64,000 nucleotides of DNA from Azospirillum thermophilum (GTDB lineage Bacteria > Pseudomonadota > Alphaproteobacteria > Azospirillales > Azospirillaceae), in the NCBI RefSeq assembly GCF_003130795.1, contig NZ_CP029357.1, forward strand, positions 248,001 through 312,000, given 5' to 3'. How positions within the stretch are numbered: position 1 is the first letter of the stretch; every line of letters starts with the position of its first letter. Below are positions 1 to 7,869 of the stretch, piece after piece. Made by a program: the position numbers and the translations under genes. Below the pieces are notes generated by a model. It saw only the letters and a list, made by a program, of their open reading frames with translations, did no database searches and was not told where the DNA came from.

Positions 1-1
1 C

Positions 2-442
2 CGCCGTGTCGGCAAGCGGCCGATCCGGCTGAACCGCGAGGTGCCCGGCCATCTCGCCAACCGGCTGCAGGCCGCGCTGTGGCGCGAGGCGGTGCATGCC
101 GTCGCCAGCGGCCTCGCCAGCGTCGAGGACGTCGACACCGCCATTTCCGAGGGGCCGGGCCTGCGCTGGGCTCTGATGGGGCCGGCGATGATCTTCAACC
201 TCGCCGGCGGCCCCGGCGGGATGGCCCATTTCCTCGACCACATCGGCCCGTCGATGGAGGGCTGGTGGCGCGATCTCGGCAGCCCGGCGATGACGCCGGA
301 GATCGCCCGCCGGCTGGCCGAAGGGGTCGCGGCGGAGGCGCACGGCCGCACCACCGCCGAGATCGCCGCGGAGCGCGACCGGCTGCTGCTCGCCCTGATC
401 GAGCTGCTGCAGCGCGAGCGCGCCGCCGCTGCTCCAGCCTGA
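2..442 (+). CDS. 3-hydroxyacyl-CoA dehydrogenase family protein, C-terminal part (5' end outside window)
   Basis: Only the last ~146 residues are present; the frame is open from the left edge, so the N-terminal NAD-binding domain lies outside. The visible part is the helical C-terminal domain of the 3-hydroxyacyl-CoA/L-carnitine dehydrogenase type: residues reading GKRPIRLNREVPGHLANRLQ at the inter-domain boundary, then a GPGLRWALMGP segment and a GGMAHFLDHIGP segment. Members oxidise a beta-hydroxy acid or acyl-CoA to the beta-keto form with NAD. The next gene, 56 bp downstream, is a beta-keto acid cleavage enzyme, so the pair could oxidise and then cleave one substrate, as the carnitine dehydrogenase/dehydrocarnitine-cleaving pair does. 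The actual substrate cannot be read from this fragment. Confidence 0.85.
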   Translation, partial: RRVGKRPIRLNREVPGHLANRLQAALWREAVHAVASGLASVEDVDTAISEGPGLRWALMGPAMIFNLAGGPGGMAHFLDHIGPSMEGWWRDLGSPAMTPEIARRLAEGVAAEAHGRTTAEIAAERDRLLLALIELLQRERAAAAPA

Positions 443-498
443 AGAAGGGGCTGGCCGAAAGACCGCCTGACGAAGAAACGAAACCGGAGGGACGATCC

Positions 499-1431
499 AT
501 GAAGCGTGCCGACAAGGTCATCATCACCTGCGCCGTCACCGGCTCCATCCACACCCCCACCATGTCGCCGCACCTGCCGGTGACGCCGGACGAGATCACC
601 GCCCAGGCGGTGGCGGCGGCGGAGGCCGGGGCGGCGATGCTGCATCTCCACGCCCGCGATCCGCAGACCGGCAAGCCCAGCCCCTCGCCCGACCTGTTCA
701 TGGAGTTCCTGCCGCGCATCAAGCAGCAGACCGGCGCCATCCTGAACATCACCACCGGCGGCGGGCTGGGCATGACGCTGGACGAGCGTCTGGCGGCGGC
801 CAGGCGGGCGCAGCCGGAGGTGGCGTCGATGAACATGGGCTCGATGAACTTCAACATCTCCGGCGCCGCCGCGAAGTTCGACAGCTTCAGGCACGATTGG
901 GAGCGCCCCTATCTGGAGGGCACCAGGGACCTGATCCTCTCCAACACCTTCGCCCAGATCGAGCGGGGGATGCGCGAGCTGGGCGACCTCGGCACCCGCT
1001 TCGAGTTCGAGTGCTACGACGTCAGCCACCTCTACAACCTCGCCCATTTCGCCGAGCGCGGCATCGTCGAGCCGCCCTTCTTCATCCAGTGCATCTTCGG
1101 CATCCTCGGCGGCATCGGCGCCGACCCGGAGAACCTGATGCACATGCGCACGACGGCCGACCGGCTGTTCGGCAGCGACTACTACCTCTCGGTCCTGGCC
1201 GCCGGGCGCCACCAGATGCCCTTCGTGACGATGAGCGCCATCCTCGGCGGCAACGTCCGCGTCGGGCTGGAGGACAGCCTCTATGCCGGCAAGGGCAGGC
1301 TCGCCACCTCGAACGCCGAGCAGGTCGCCAGGATCCGCCGCATCCTCGACGAGTTGAGCCTGGAGGTCGCCACGCCCGACGAGGCCCGCGCGATGCTCCG
1401 GACCAAGGGCGGCGACAACGTCGCGTTCTGA
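499..1431 (+). CDS. beta-keto acid cleavage enzyme (BKACE, DUF849 family)
   Basis: 310 residues, full length for the family. BKACE proteins are Zn-dependent TIM-barrel enzymes that transfer the acetoacetate part of a beta-keto acid to acetyl-CoA; the founding member is 3-keto-5-aminohexanoate cleavage enzyme, and another branch cleaves dehydrocarnitine. Visible family signatures are the N-terminal VIITCAVTGSIHTPTMSPHL segment, the metal-site HLHARDP, and SAILGGNVRVGLEDSLY near the C-terminus. The ATG is preceded by GGAGG about 8 bases upstream. It follows a beta-hydroxyacid dehydrogenase fragment and precedes a binding protein, consistent with a small uptake/catabolic locus. The substrate is unassigned, because BKACE specificity depends on pocket residues I cannot model here. 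Confidence 0.9.
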   Translation: MKRADKVIITCAVTGSIHTPTMSPHLPVTPDEITAQAVAAAEAGAAMLHLHARDPQTGKPSPSPDLFMEFLPRIKQQTGAILNITTGGGLGMTLDERLAAARRAQPEVASMNMGSMNFNISGAAAKFDSFRHDWERPYLEGTRDLILSNTFAQIERGMRELGDLGTRFEFECYDVSHLYNLAHFAERGIVEPPFFIQCIFGILGGIGADPENLMHMRTTADRLFGSDYYLSVLAAGRHQMPFVTMSAILGGNVRVGLEDSLYAGKGRLATSNAEQVARIRRILDELSLEVATPDEARAMLRTKGGDNVAF

Positions 1432-1465
1432 CGGGGGCGCCTTCTGATTGGGGCCGCCTTCCGAC

Positions 1466-1489
1466 GGGGCCGCATGCCGACGCGGCCCC
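1466..1489 (+). terminator. strong GC hairpin between BKACE and binding-protein genes
   Basis: A perfect 8-bp stem, GGGGCCGC (1466-1473) with GCGGCCCC (1482-1489), around an 8-base loop. No U-tract follows, so it may be a factor-dependent terminator, a processing/stability hairpin protecting the upstream mRNA, or a means of uncoupling the two genes. Confidence 0.45.
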
Positions 1490-1556
1490 CATCCGCCGGG
1501 CACCGAGCCCGATCCATAACCGCGTCAAATCATAATCAAGGAACAGGAGGAAACGC

Positions 1557-2777
1557 ATGAACCGTCTGGTGCTCATGGCCGGAGTCTGTGCCGCCGCCCT
1601 CACCGCCGGGGCCGCCCTGGCGCAAACCGCCCCGGCCCAAATCTCCGACGACAAGGTCAAGATCGCCGTGCTCAACGACATGGCCGGCGTCTATGCCGAC
1701 CCCACCGGCATGGGATCGGTCGAGGCGGTGCGCATGGCGGTGGAGGAGATGGGCGGCAAGGTCGCCGGCAAGCCCGTCGAGGTCATCTTCGCCGACCACC
1801 AGAACAAGCCCGACGTCGGCGCCTCGCTCGCCAACAAATGGATCGATACCGAGCAGGTGGACGTGATCGTCGACGTCCCGACCTCGTCGGTGGCGCTGGC
1901 GGTGCAGGAGATCACCCGGCAGAAGAACCGCGTCTTCCTGATCTCCGGCGGCGGCGCGGCGCAGCTCACCGGCCCCGCCTGTTCGCCGACCACGGCGCAC
2001 TGGACCTACGACACCTACGCGCTGGCCCAGGGCATGGGCACCGCCGGGCCGAAGATGCTGGGCGACAGCTGGTACTTCCTGACGGTGGACTACGCCTTCG
2101 GCCATGCGCTGGAACGCGACGTGTCGGAGGTGCTGAAGGCCAACGGCGCCAAGGTCGCCGGCGCGGTGCGCCATCCGCTGAACACCGCCGACTTCTCCTC
2201 CTTCCTGCTGCAGGCGCAATCCTCGCAGGCCAAGGTCATCGCGCTCGCCAACGCCGGCGGCGACACCGTCAACTCGATCAAGCAGGCGCAGGAATTCGGC
2301 CTGACCCAGGGCGGCCAGACCCTCGCCAGCATGCTGATGTTCCCGACGGACATCCACTCGCTGGGCCTCCAGGCCGCCCAGGGGCTGGTGCTGACCGACG
2401 GCTGGAACCCCGACCGCGACGAGGAGAGCCGCGCCTTCGTCAAGGCCTACATGGCCCGCACCGGCCGGATGCCCAGCATGATCCAGGCCGGCAGCTATTC
2501 CGCCGTCCGCCACTATCTGAAGGCCATCGCCGCCGCCGGCACCGACGAGGCGAAGGCGGTGATGGCGAAGATGCGCGAGACGCCGGTGAACGACGCCTTC
2601 ACCAAGGGGGGCACCCTGCGCATCGACGGCCGCATGGTGCACGACATGTATCTGATGCAGGTGAAGACCCCGGCGGAATCCAAGGGTCCCTGGGACTATT
2701 ACAAGGTGCTGACCACCATCCCCGGCGAGCAGGCCTACCGTCCGCTCGACAAGGGCGGCTGCCCGCTGGCGAAGTAG
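1557..2777 (+). CDS. branched-chain-amino-acid-type ABC transporter substrate-binding protein
   Basis: 406 residues with a clear signal peptide (short basic start, hydrophobic core, Ala-rich cleavage region near residues 20-23 reading AALAQ). The mature part is a periplasmic type-1 binding fold of the LivJ/AmiC class: KIAVLNDMAGVYADPTGMGS near the start, a binding-lobe segment VDVPTSSVALAV, and an ISGGGAAQLTG strand-turn. It would deliver a small organic acid, amide or amino acid to an inner-membrane permease. No permease or ATPase genes are adjacent in this window, so the partner transporter is elsewhere or the protein is an orphan. RBS-like AGGAGG lies just before the ATG. Neighbouring BKACE and dehydrogenase genes suggest the ligand may be a beta-hydroxy or quaternary-ammonium acid; that is inference. 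Confidence 0.9.
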   Translation: MNRLVLMAGVCAAALTAGAALAQTAPAQISDDKVKIAVLNDMAGVYADPTGMGSVEAVRMAVEEMGGKVAGKPVEVIFADHQNKPDVGASLANKWIDTEQVDVIVDVPTSSVALAVQEITRQKNRVFLISGGGAAQLTGPACSPTTAHWTYDTYALAQGMGTAGPKMLGDSWYFLTVDYAFGHALERDVSEVLKANGAKVAGAVRHPLNTADFSSFLLQAQSSQAKVIALANAGGDTVNSIKQAQEFGLTQGGQTLASMLMFPTDIHSLGLQAAQGLVLTDGWNPDRDEESRAFVKAYMARTGRMPSMIQAGSYSAVRHYLKAIAAAGTDEAKAVMAKMRETPVNDAFTKGGTLRIDGRMVHDMYLMQVKTPAESKGPWDYYKVLTTIPGEQAYRPLDKGGCPLAK

Positions 2778-2785
2778 GAACGGCC

Positions 2786-2831
2786 CCCGCCCGCCCCTCC
2801 CGGACACCGTGCGCCGGGGGAGGCGGGCGGG
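2786..2831. terminator. bidirectional terminator hairpin between convergent genes
   Basis: A long near-perfect inverted repeat: CCGCCCGCCCCTCCCGG on the left arm and CCGGGGGAGGCGGGCGG on the right, separated by about ten bases. It sits between the convergent ends of the binding-protein gene and nagE, the expected place for a shared terminator. Confidence 0.7.
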
Positions 2832-2843
2832 CACCCCTCTCCC

Positions 2844-4289
2844 TTACGCCACCACGCCGGCCGAGGCGCGCAGCGTGTCCTCGATCTCGCCGGCGAGCTG
2901 GTCGGCGATCGGCCCGACGATGACCTGGACCGAGTTGGCCGAGGGCTTCACCACCCCGCGGGCGCCCAGCCGCTTCAGCTCCGCCTCGTCGATGCGGGCG
3001 GCGTCGGCGACGGTCAGGCGCAGGCGCGTCGTGCAGGCCTCCACCGTGCGCAGGTTGCTCCGGCCGCCCATCGCCGCGATGTAGGCGCTGGCGCGGTCCG
3101 ACGCGGCGGCGGCCGGCGTTCCCGTGGCGGCGGCGGCGGCCGGCGCCTGACCGGCCGGGATCGCCACGTCGTCGCGGCCCAGCGTCTTCAGGTCGAAGCG
3201 CTGGATGACGAAGCGGAACAGCCCGTAATAGACCGCGAAATAGACCGCGCCGATCGGCAGCAGCAGGATCGGGTTGGTCGCCTTGCCGTAGTTCAGCACA
3301 TAGTCGAACAGGCCCGCCGAGAAGCCGAAGCCCAGCTTCACGTTCAGCACGTCCATCAGCACCATCGAGATGCCGGTCAGCACCGCATGGACGGCATAGA
3401 GCGCCGGGGCCAGGAACATGAAGGCGAACTCGACCGGCTCGGTCACGCCGGTCAGGAAGGCGGTCAGCGCCATCGACAGCAGCACGCCGCCGACCGCCGC
3501 GCGGTTCTCCGGCCTGGCCGTGTGGTACATGGCGAGGCAGGCGGCCGGCAGGCCGAACATCATCACCGGGAAGAAGCCGGCCATGAAGGCGCCGGCCGTC
3601 GGGTCGCCCTTGAAGAAGCGGTTCAGGTCGCCCGTCACGCCCTGATAGTCGCCCAGCAGGAACCAGGCGATGTTGTTGATGATGTGGTGCAGGCCGGTGA
3701 TGATCAGCACGCGGTTCAGCACGCCGTAGAGGAACAGACCCAGCTCGCCCAGCCCCAGCACGCCGGTGGTCAGCCCGGTCAGCCCGGCATCGACGACCGG
3801 CCAGCCATAGCCGAACAGCACGGCGATGCCGAGAGCCGCCAGCCCGGTCACGATCGGCACGAAGCGCCGCCCGCCGAAGAAGGCGAGATAGTCCGGCAGC
3901 TTGATGTCCTTGTACCGGTTGTAGAGCTGGCCGGCGATGATGCCGATCAGGATGCCGACCGGGATGCTGATGCGGCTCGACATCTTGGCGACCAGCTCGG
4001 GCGCCACGCCCGACAGCACCACCGCCCCCTTGACGGCGACGAAATAGCCGACGGCGCCGGCAAGGCCGGCCGCGCCGTGGTTCTCCCGCGCGAAGCCGAC
4101 GGCGATGCCCACGGCGAACAGCACGCCGAGATTGGAGAAGACCGCGTCACCCGCCGCGGCGATGAAGGCGATGTTCAACAGGTCCGGCTGGCCGAGGCGG
4201 AGCAGAAGCCCCGCGATCGGCAGGACCGCGATGGGCAGCATCAGCGCCCGGCCCAGCCTCTGGACGCCCGAGAAACGATCGGTCGACAT
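2844..4289 (-). CDS. nagE: PTS N-acetylglucosamine-type transporter, EIICB
   Basis: 481 residues. The first ~380 form the multi-spanning EIIC domain of the glucose/GlcNAc class (start LMLPIAVLPIAGLLLRLG; later segments HHIINNIAWFLLG, VTEPVEFAFMFLAP and GFSAGLFDYVLNYG are typical of NagE). After an Ala/Pro linker comes an EIIB domain with the phosphorylatable cysteine around residue 419 in EACTTRLRL. There is no EIIA domain, unlike E. coli NagE, so phosphate must come from a separate EIIA or an EIIA-HPr-EI fusion encoded elsewhere. It imports and phosphorylates GlcNAc (possibly MurNAc) at the inner membrane. It lies downstream of murQ on the same strand with a 67-bp gap and shares its promoter, which carries GntR-type half-sites. 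Confidence 0.92.
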   Translation of the reverse strand: MSTDRFSGVQRLGRALMLPIAVLPIAGLLLRLGQPDLLNIAFIAAAGDAVFSNLGVLFAVGIAVGFARENHGAAGLAGAVGYFVAVKGAVVLSGVAPELVAKMSSRISIPVGILIGIIAGQLYNRYKDIKLPDYLAFFGGRRFVPIVTGLAALGIAVLFGYGWPVVDAGLTGLTTGVLGLGELGLFLYGVLNRVLIITGLHHIINNIAWFLLGDYQGVTGDLNRFFKGDPTAGAFMAGFFPVMMFGLPAACLAMYHTARPENRAAVGGVLLSMALTAFLTGVTEPVEFAFMFLAPALYAVHAVLTGISMVLMDVLNVKLGFGFSAGLFDYVLNYGKATNPILLLPIGAVYFAVYYGLFRFVIQRFDLKTLGRDDVAIPAGQAPAAAAATGTPAAAASDRASAYIAAMGGRSNLRTVEACTTRLRLTVADAARIDEAELKRLGARGVVKPSANSVQVIVGPIADQLAGEIEDTLRASAGVVA

Positions 4290-4356
4290 TCGGACAGCCC
4301 CCTCTTCAGGTTATCGGCCGGATCGGCGACCCGGCCGTCTCTCAGGTTCAGTCAGT

Positions 4357-5262
4357 TCAGCCCTTGCCCGTCCCCTGCCCGGCGCGCTCCAGCGCCCGGC
4401 GCAGGTTGCCGCCGGCCTCGTCCAGCAGCCGGTCGATCTCCGTCCCGGCGACGCCGGCCAGCCCCAGCACGGCGCGGCGCACGTCGCCGTGGCGTTCCAG
4501 CGCGGCGGCGGCGGTCTCCCCGTCCACCCCGGCGATGCGCGCCACCATGGCGGCGCAGCGGCGGCGCAGCTTGGCGTTCTCCGGCCGGACGTTGATCATC
4601 AGATTGTCGTAGACGCTGCCGAGCGCGGTCATCACCCCGGTGGAGAAGAGGTTCAGCACCACCTTCTGCGCCGTCCCCGCGCCCAGCCGGGTGGAGCCGG
4701 CGATCACCTCCGGCCCGGTCGGCACCAGGATGGGATGCTCCGCCGCCGCGACCAGCGGGGATCCGGCGCTGCTCGCCACGCCCAGCGTCAGCGCGCCGCG
4801 CTGCCGGGCCGCCCGCACCGCCCCCACCGTATAGGCGCTGTTGCCGCTGGCCGAGACGCCGACCACCACGTCGTCGGGTCCGGCGCCGGCCGTCTCCAGG
4901 TCGGCGCGTCCGGCCCCCTCGTCGTCCTCCGCCGCGCCGGCCAGCCCGCGCGACAGGTCGAGCCCGCCGGCGATCAGCAGCACCAGCCGCTCCGCCGGCC
5001 AGTCGAAGGTCGGGCCGAGGTCCAGCCCGTCCAGCGCCGCCACCATGCCGGACGACCCGGCGCCGACATAGACCAGCCGCCCCGTCCGCCGCGACAGCCG
5101 GTCCGCCGCCGCCTCGACCGCCGCCGCCAGGGCGGGCAGCGCCGGCAGGCAGGCGGCGAGCGCGCGGGTCTGTCCCTCCCACAGCGCCGTCAGCAGGTCG
5201 GTCGCGGGCCAGCCGTCCAGTCCGCGGAAGCGACGCGCTGCATCCTCCGTGCTGCCAGCCAT
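4357..5262 (-). CDS. murQ: N-acetylmuramic acid 6-phosphate etherase
   Basis: 301 residues, normal for MurQ. It splits the lactyl ether of MurNAc-6-phosphate to give GlcNAc-6-phosphate and D-lactate in the cytoplasm, the entry of recovered murein sugar into the Nag pathway. The SIS-fold signature VGAGSSGMVAALDGLDLGPT is visible near residue 50, followed by GVSASGNSAYTVGA and the family-specific GSVYDNLMINVRPENAKLRRR helix, then a C-terminal helical HTH-like tail. The ATG at 5262 was chosen because the longer upstream frame crosses the promoter and gives an unmotivated N-terminus. It is first in a two-gene operon with nagE and divergent from the gntR gene. Its product feeds NagA, encoded 5 kb away on the same strand. 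Confidence 0.93.
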   Translation of the reverse strand: MAGSTEDAARRFRGLDGWPATDLLTALWEGQTRALAACLPALPALAAAVEAAADRLSRRTGRLVYVGAGSSGMVAALDGLDLGPTFDWPAERLVLLIAGGLDLSRGLAGAAEDDEGAGRADLETAGAGPDDVVVGVSASGNSAYTVGAVRAARQRGALTLGVASSAGSPLVAAAEHPILVPTGPEVIAGSTRLGAGTAQKVVLNLFSTGVMTALGSVYDNLMINVRPENAKLRRRCAAMVARIAGVDGETAAAALERHGDVRRAVLGLAGVAGTEIDRLLDEAGGNLRRALERAGQGTGKG

Positions 5263-5292
5263 GCCCGACCCCGTCTCGCTTGACCACCGGTG

Positions 5293-5406
5293 AGTGGTAT
5301 TAGATTGGACTGTTCGTGCAGAATACCAAATTCCGGAACCTGCGCAACTGCTATGTGGACGCACCGGCCCCTCTGTTGCCCGCTGGCCTGTTAGTGGTAT
5401 CATTCC
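5293..5406. promoter_or_regulatory. divergent murQ/gntR promoter with candidate GntR operators
   Basis: The intergenic region has an AT-richer patch carrying AGTGGTATTAGATTGG (5293-5308), GAATACCAAATT (5321-5332, the same half-site inverted) and TAGTGGTATCATTCC (5392-5406). The core AGTGGTAT/ATACCA recurs in the promoter of the nagB-nagA operon near 12.9 kb. GntR regulators of the NagR/NagQ/DasR group bind GGT-containing palindromes upstream of nag genes, so these are plausible sites for the adjacent regulator. Confidence 0.55.
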
Positions 5407-5435
5407 TCCGGTTCCCCCGTCGCGGAGTCGCCCTC

Positions 5436-6196
5436 ATGCCGACCGCCGCCGCCGCCGCGGCCCCCTTCGATCCCGGCGCCCTGTCCGACAGCCTGCCGCT
5501 GCCGCTCTACCTGCAGCTCGCCCGGCATCTGCGCGACCTCATCGTGACGGGGCGGCTGGCCGACCAGGACGCCCTGCCCGGCGAGCGCGAGCTGGCGGAG
5601 GCCTTCGGCGTCTCCCGCGTCACCGTCCGCAAGGCCCTGCGCGAGCTGATCGCCGAGGGGCTGCTGCGCCAGCGCCAGGGCGCCGGCACCTTCGTCAACC
5701 GCAGCCCGCACGTCGAGCAGCGGCTGTCGGCGCTGACCAGCTTCACCGAGGACATCGGCGCCCGCGGTTTCACGCCCGGCTCGTCCTGGCTCAACCGCTC
5801 GGTCGCCGTCGCGACGCCGGAGGAGGCGATGGCGCTTGGCCTGCGGCCGGGGGCGGAGGTGGCGCGGCTGCACCGGCTGCGGCTGGCCGACGAGACGCCG
5901 CTCGCCATCGAGCTGAGCGCGCTGCCCACCCGCTTCCTGCCCGATCCGTCGGTGGTGCAGGGCTCCCTCTACGAGACGCTGCGCAGCCGCGGCTTCCCGC
6001 CCTTCCGCGCCCTGCAGCGCCTGTCGGCGATCCGCCTGCCGGCCGACCAGGCCGCCCTTCTCCAGGTTCCCGACGGCGCCCCGGCGCTCTACATCGAGCG
6101 GCGCACCTTCCTGGAGGACGGAACGCCGCTGGAATTCGTGCGTTCACATTACCGGGGGATGCCTACGACTTCGTCGTGGAACTCTCCCTGGTTTGA
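5436..6196 (+). pseudogene. GntR/UTRA (HutC-type) regulator, NagR/NagQ-like; reading frame broken near the 3' end
   Basis: An N-terminal winged helix (LPLYLQLARHLRDLIVTGRL; PGERELAEAFGVSRVTVRKA) is followed by a UTRA effector domain that in this family senses GlcNAc-6-P or GlcN-6-P. Frame 5436 reads correctly as far as EFVRSHYRG; then a five-G run at 6154-6158 puts the conserved ending DAYDFVVELSLV, stop at 6194-6196, into another frame. One extra G restores a 253-residue protein of normal length. As written, the frame runs on without a stop into the HAD phosphatase gene, creating an artificial 500-residue fusion. The ATG at 5436 has GCGGAG upstream. Divergent from murQ-nagE, it is the likely local repressor. 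I favour sequencing error over true loss. Confidence 0.8.
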
Positions 6197-6266
6197 GCGT
6201 ATCCCCTGGGGGCCGGACCGCCCGGCCGCTTCAAAAATCAGCAGAATTCCCCTTGCGAGAGCGAGC

Positions 6267-6938
6267 ATGCAGCCTGCCTTCGATACCCCGTTCCGCGTCC
6301 AGGCCATCCTGTTCGACATGGACGGCACCCTGATCGACACGAAGGGCCCCGTGGAGCGCGCCTGGCGCGCCTGGGCCGCCCGCCACGACCTGGATCCGGA
6401 CGCCATCATCGCGGTCTGCCACGGCGTCCGCTCCATCGAGACGGTCCGTCGCTTCGCCCCGCCCCACCTCGACGTCGAGGAGGAGGTGCGGCTGCTGGAG
6501 CAGGACTACATCAACGACTCCGAAGGCGTCTACGCCATCCCCGGCGCGCTGGAGCTGATGCGGGCGCTGCCGCCCGGGCGCTGGGCCGTCGTCACCTCCG
6601 CCCCGCACGAGATGGCGCGGCTGCGCATCGCCCAGGCCGGCCTGCCGCTGCCCGAGCTGCTGATCGGCGCCGACAACGTCAGCCGCGGCAAGCCCGATCC
6701 CGAGGGCTACCGCGCCGCCGCCACCGGCCTCGGCTTCGACCCGCGCGACACGCTGGTGTTCGAGGATGCGCCCGCCGGCATCCGCGCCGGGCTCGCCGCC
6801 GGGGCCAGGGTCATCGGCCTGACCACCACCATGCCGGCGGCCGAGCTGCCCTGCGACCTGTGCGTCGCCGACCTCACCGCCATCGCGCTCGACGTCCGCG
6901 GCGACGGGCTGGAGATCACCCCGCGCGCCCTGCGCTGA
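6267..6938 (+). CDS. HAD-superfamily (subfamily IA) sugar-phosphate phosphatase
   Basis: 223 residues. HAD motif I is at residues 16-22 (FDMDGTL, nucleophile Asp17), motif II is VVTSAP, motif III lysine lies in SRGKPDPEGY, and motif IV is VFEDAPAGI. A helical cap between motifs I and II (residues ~30-95) gives subfamily IA, resembling glycerol-3-phosphate and 2-deoxyglucose-6-phosphate phosphatases. It would dephosphorylate a small sugar or polyol phosphate in the cytosol. The ATG at 6267 starts just before the fold. It lies 70 bp after the true stop of the GntR gene, so it is probably co-transcribed with the regulator, perhaps relieving sugar-phosphate build-up during amino-sugar use (inference). 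In the sequence as given it is in frame with the broken regulator. Confidence 0.87.
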   Translation: MQPAFDTPFRVQAILFDMDGTLIDTKGPVERAWRAWAARHDLDPDAIIAVCHGVRSIETVRRFAPPHLDVEEEVRLLEQDYINDSEGVYAIPGALELMRALPPGRWAVVTSAPHEMARLRIAQAGLPLPELLIGADNVSRGKPDPEGYRAAATGLGFDPRDTLVFEDAPAGIRAGLAAGARVIGLTTTMPAAELPCDLCVADLTAIALDVRGDGLEITPRALR

Positions 6939-6959
6939 CGTCCCGGCCGCGCGTCCCCG

Positions 6960-7823
6960 TCAGCCGGTGATCGCCTTGCGGATGCTGCGGATGCGGGTGT
7001 AGGTGCGCAGCGACACCCGCTCGCGCAGCATGCCGTCCAGCGTGTGGAAGGCGATCCGGACCAGGGCATGCGCCCAGGTCTTCACCGGATCGCCGCCATG
7101 CCGGACGATCGACTGCGCCGTCTCGACATAGACCCGGCCGATGTTCTTCGTCGAATGGCCGCCGAAGCTGAAATTGTAGCCGACCGCCGGATCATGCGCC
7201 CCGATCAGCCCCGCCTTGTTGACCCGCACCAGCCAGTCGCTGTCCGGCACCACCTTGTAGCCGGTGTCGTAGAGCCCGGCCCTCTCATAGACGTGGCGGC
7301 CGGCCGAGACGGTGGGGAAGTTCAGCATCGGCACCCGGTAGGACATCTTGCGCCGGTAGTCGGGATCGCCGCGCAGCGTGAAGGCATAGACCCCGTCCTT
7401 GTACAGGTTGAGGTCGCCGAAGACGAAGTCGGGCGTCCCGCCGCCGCCGTCCCTGGTCAGCGCCGCCACCGACGTCTCGACGAAATCGTCCGGCAGCCAG
7501 TCGTCGGCATAGACGAAGCCGATGAAGCGCCCGGTCGCCGCCTGCACGCCCTTGTTGGCGCCGTCGGCATGGCCGCCGTCCGGCTCGGAGCACCAGCGGG
7601 TGATCAGATGCTCGTGGGCGGCCAGCAGCTCCACCGTCCCGTCCGTCGATCCGGCGTCGACCACGATGTACTCGATCGCCGGATAGCTCTGCCGCTCGAC
7701 GCTGCGCAAGGTGCGCTCCAGCGTGCCGGCCGCGTTGCGCACGATGGTGATCAGGCTGTAGAGCGGCAGGCCTTCTGCCGGCGGCGGGCGCTTGCCGGGC
7801 CGGAAGCCGAAATGGGCGGTCAT
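6960..7823 (-). CDS. family 2 glycosyltransferase
   Basis: 287 residues with a GT-A nucleotide-sugar-binding fold: SLITIVRNAAGTLERTLRSV, YIVVDAGSTDGT, GANKGVQAATGRFIGFVYAD with the metal-binding DD in YADDW, and a PDSDWLVRVNKAG acceptor-side segment. No transmembrane helix is evident. The ATG at 7823 follows an AAAGGGATG ribosome-binding sequence; upstream in-frame codons would add only low-complexity residues overlapping the flippase gene. It lies 46 bp downstream of a Wzx-type flippase on the same strand, so the pair probably contributes to an exported polysaccharide or glycolipid. Donor and acceptor sugars are unknown. Confidence 0.88.
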   Translation of the reverse strand: MTAHFGFRPGKRPPPAEGLPLYSLITIVRNAAGTLERTLRSVERQSYPAIEYIVVDAGSTDGTVELLAAHEHLITRWCSEPDGGHADGANKGVQAATGRFIGFVYADDWLPDDFVETSVAALTRDGGGGTPDFVFGDLNLYKDGVYAFTLRGDPDYRRKMSYRVPMLNFPTVSAGRHVYERAGLYDTGYKVVPDSDWLVRVNKAGLIGAHDPAVGYNFSFGGHSTKNIGRVYVETAQSIVRHGGDPVKTWAHALVRIAFHTLDGMLRERVSLRTYTRIRSIRKAITG

Positions 7824-7869
7824 CGGGGCATCCCTTTCAGGGCGGATGGCGGGTTGACGTCGCGCGGCA

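Noticed and set aside
3387..4595. Long plus-strand open frames opposite nagE and murQ
   Set aside because: Composition is Gln/His/Arg/Ala-rich, typical of reverse-complement reading of high-GC genes, with no family resemblance.
5436..6938. A genuine bifunctional GntR-HAD protein
   Set aside because: The expected regulator C-terminus with a stop is present one frame over, and the linker residues after the shift are not protein-like.
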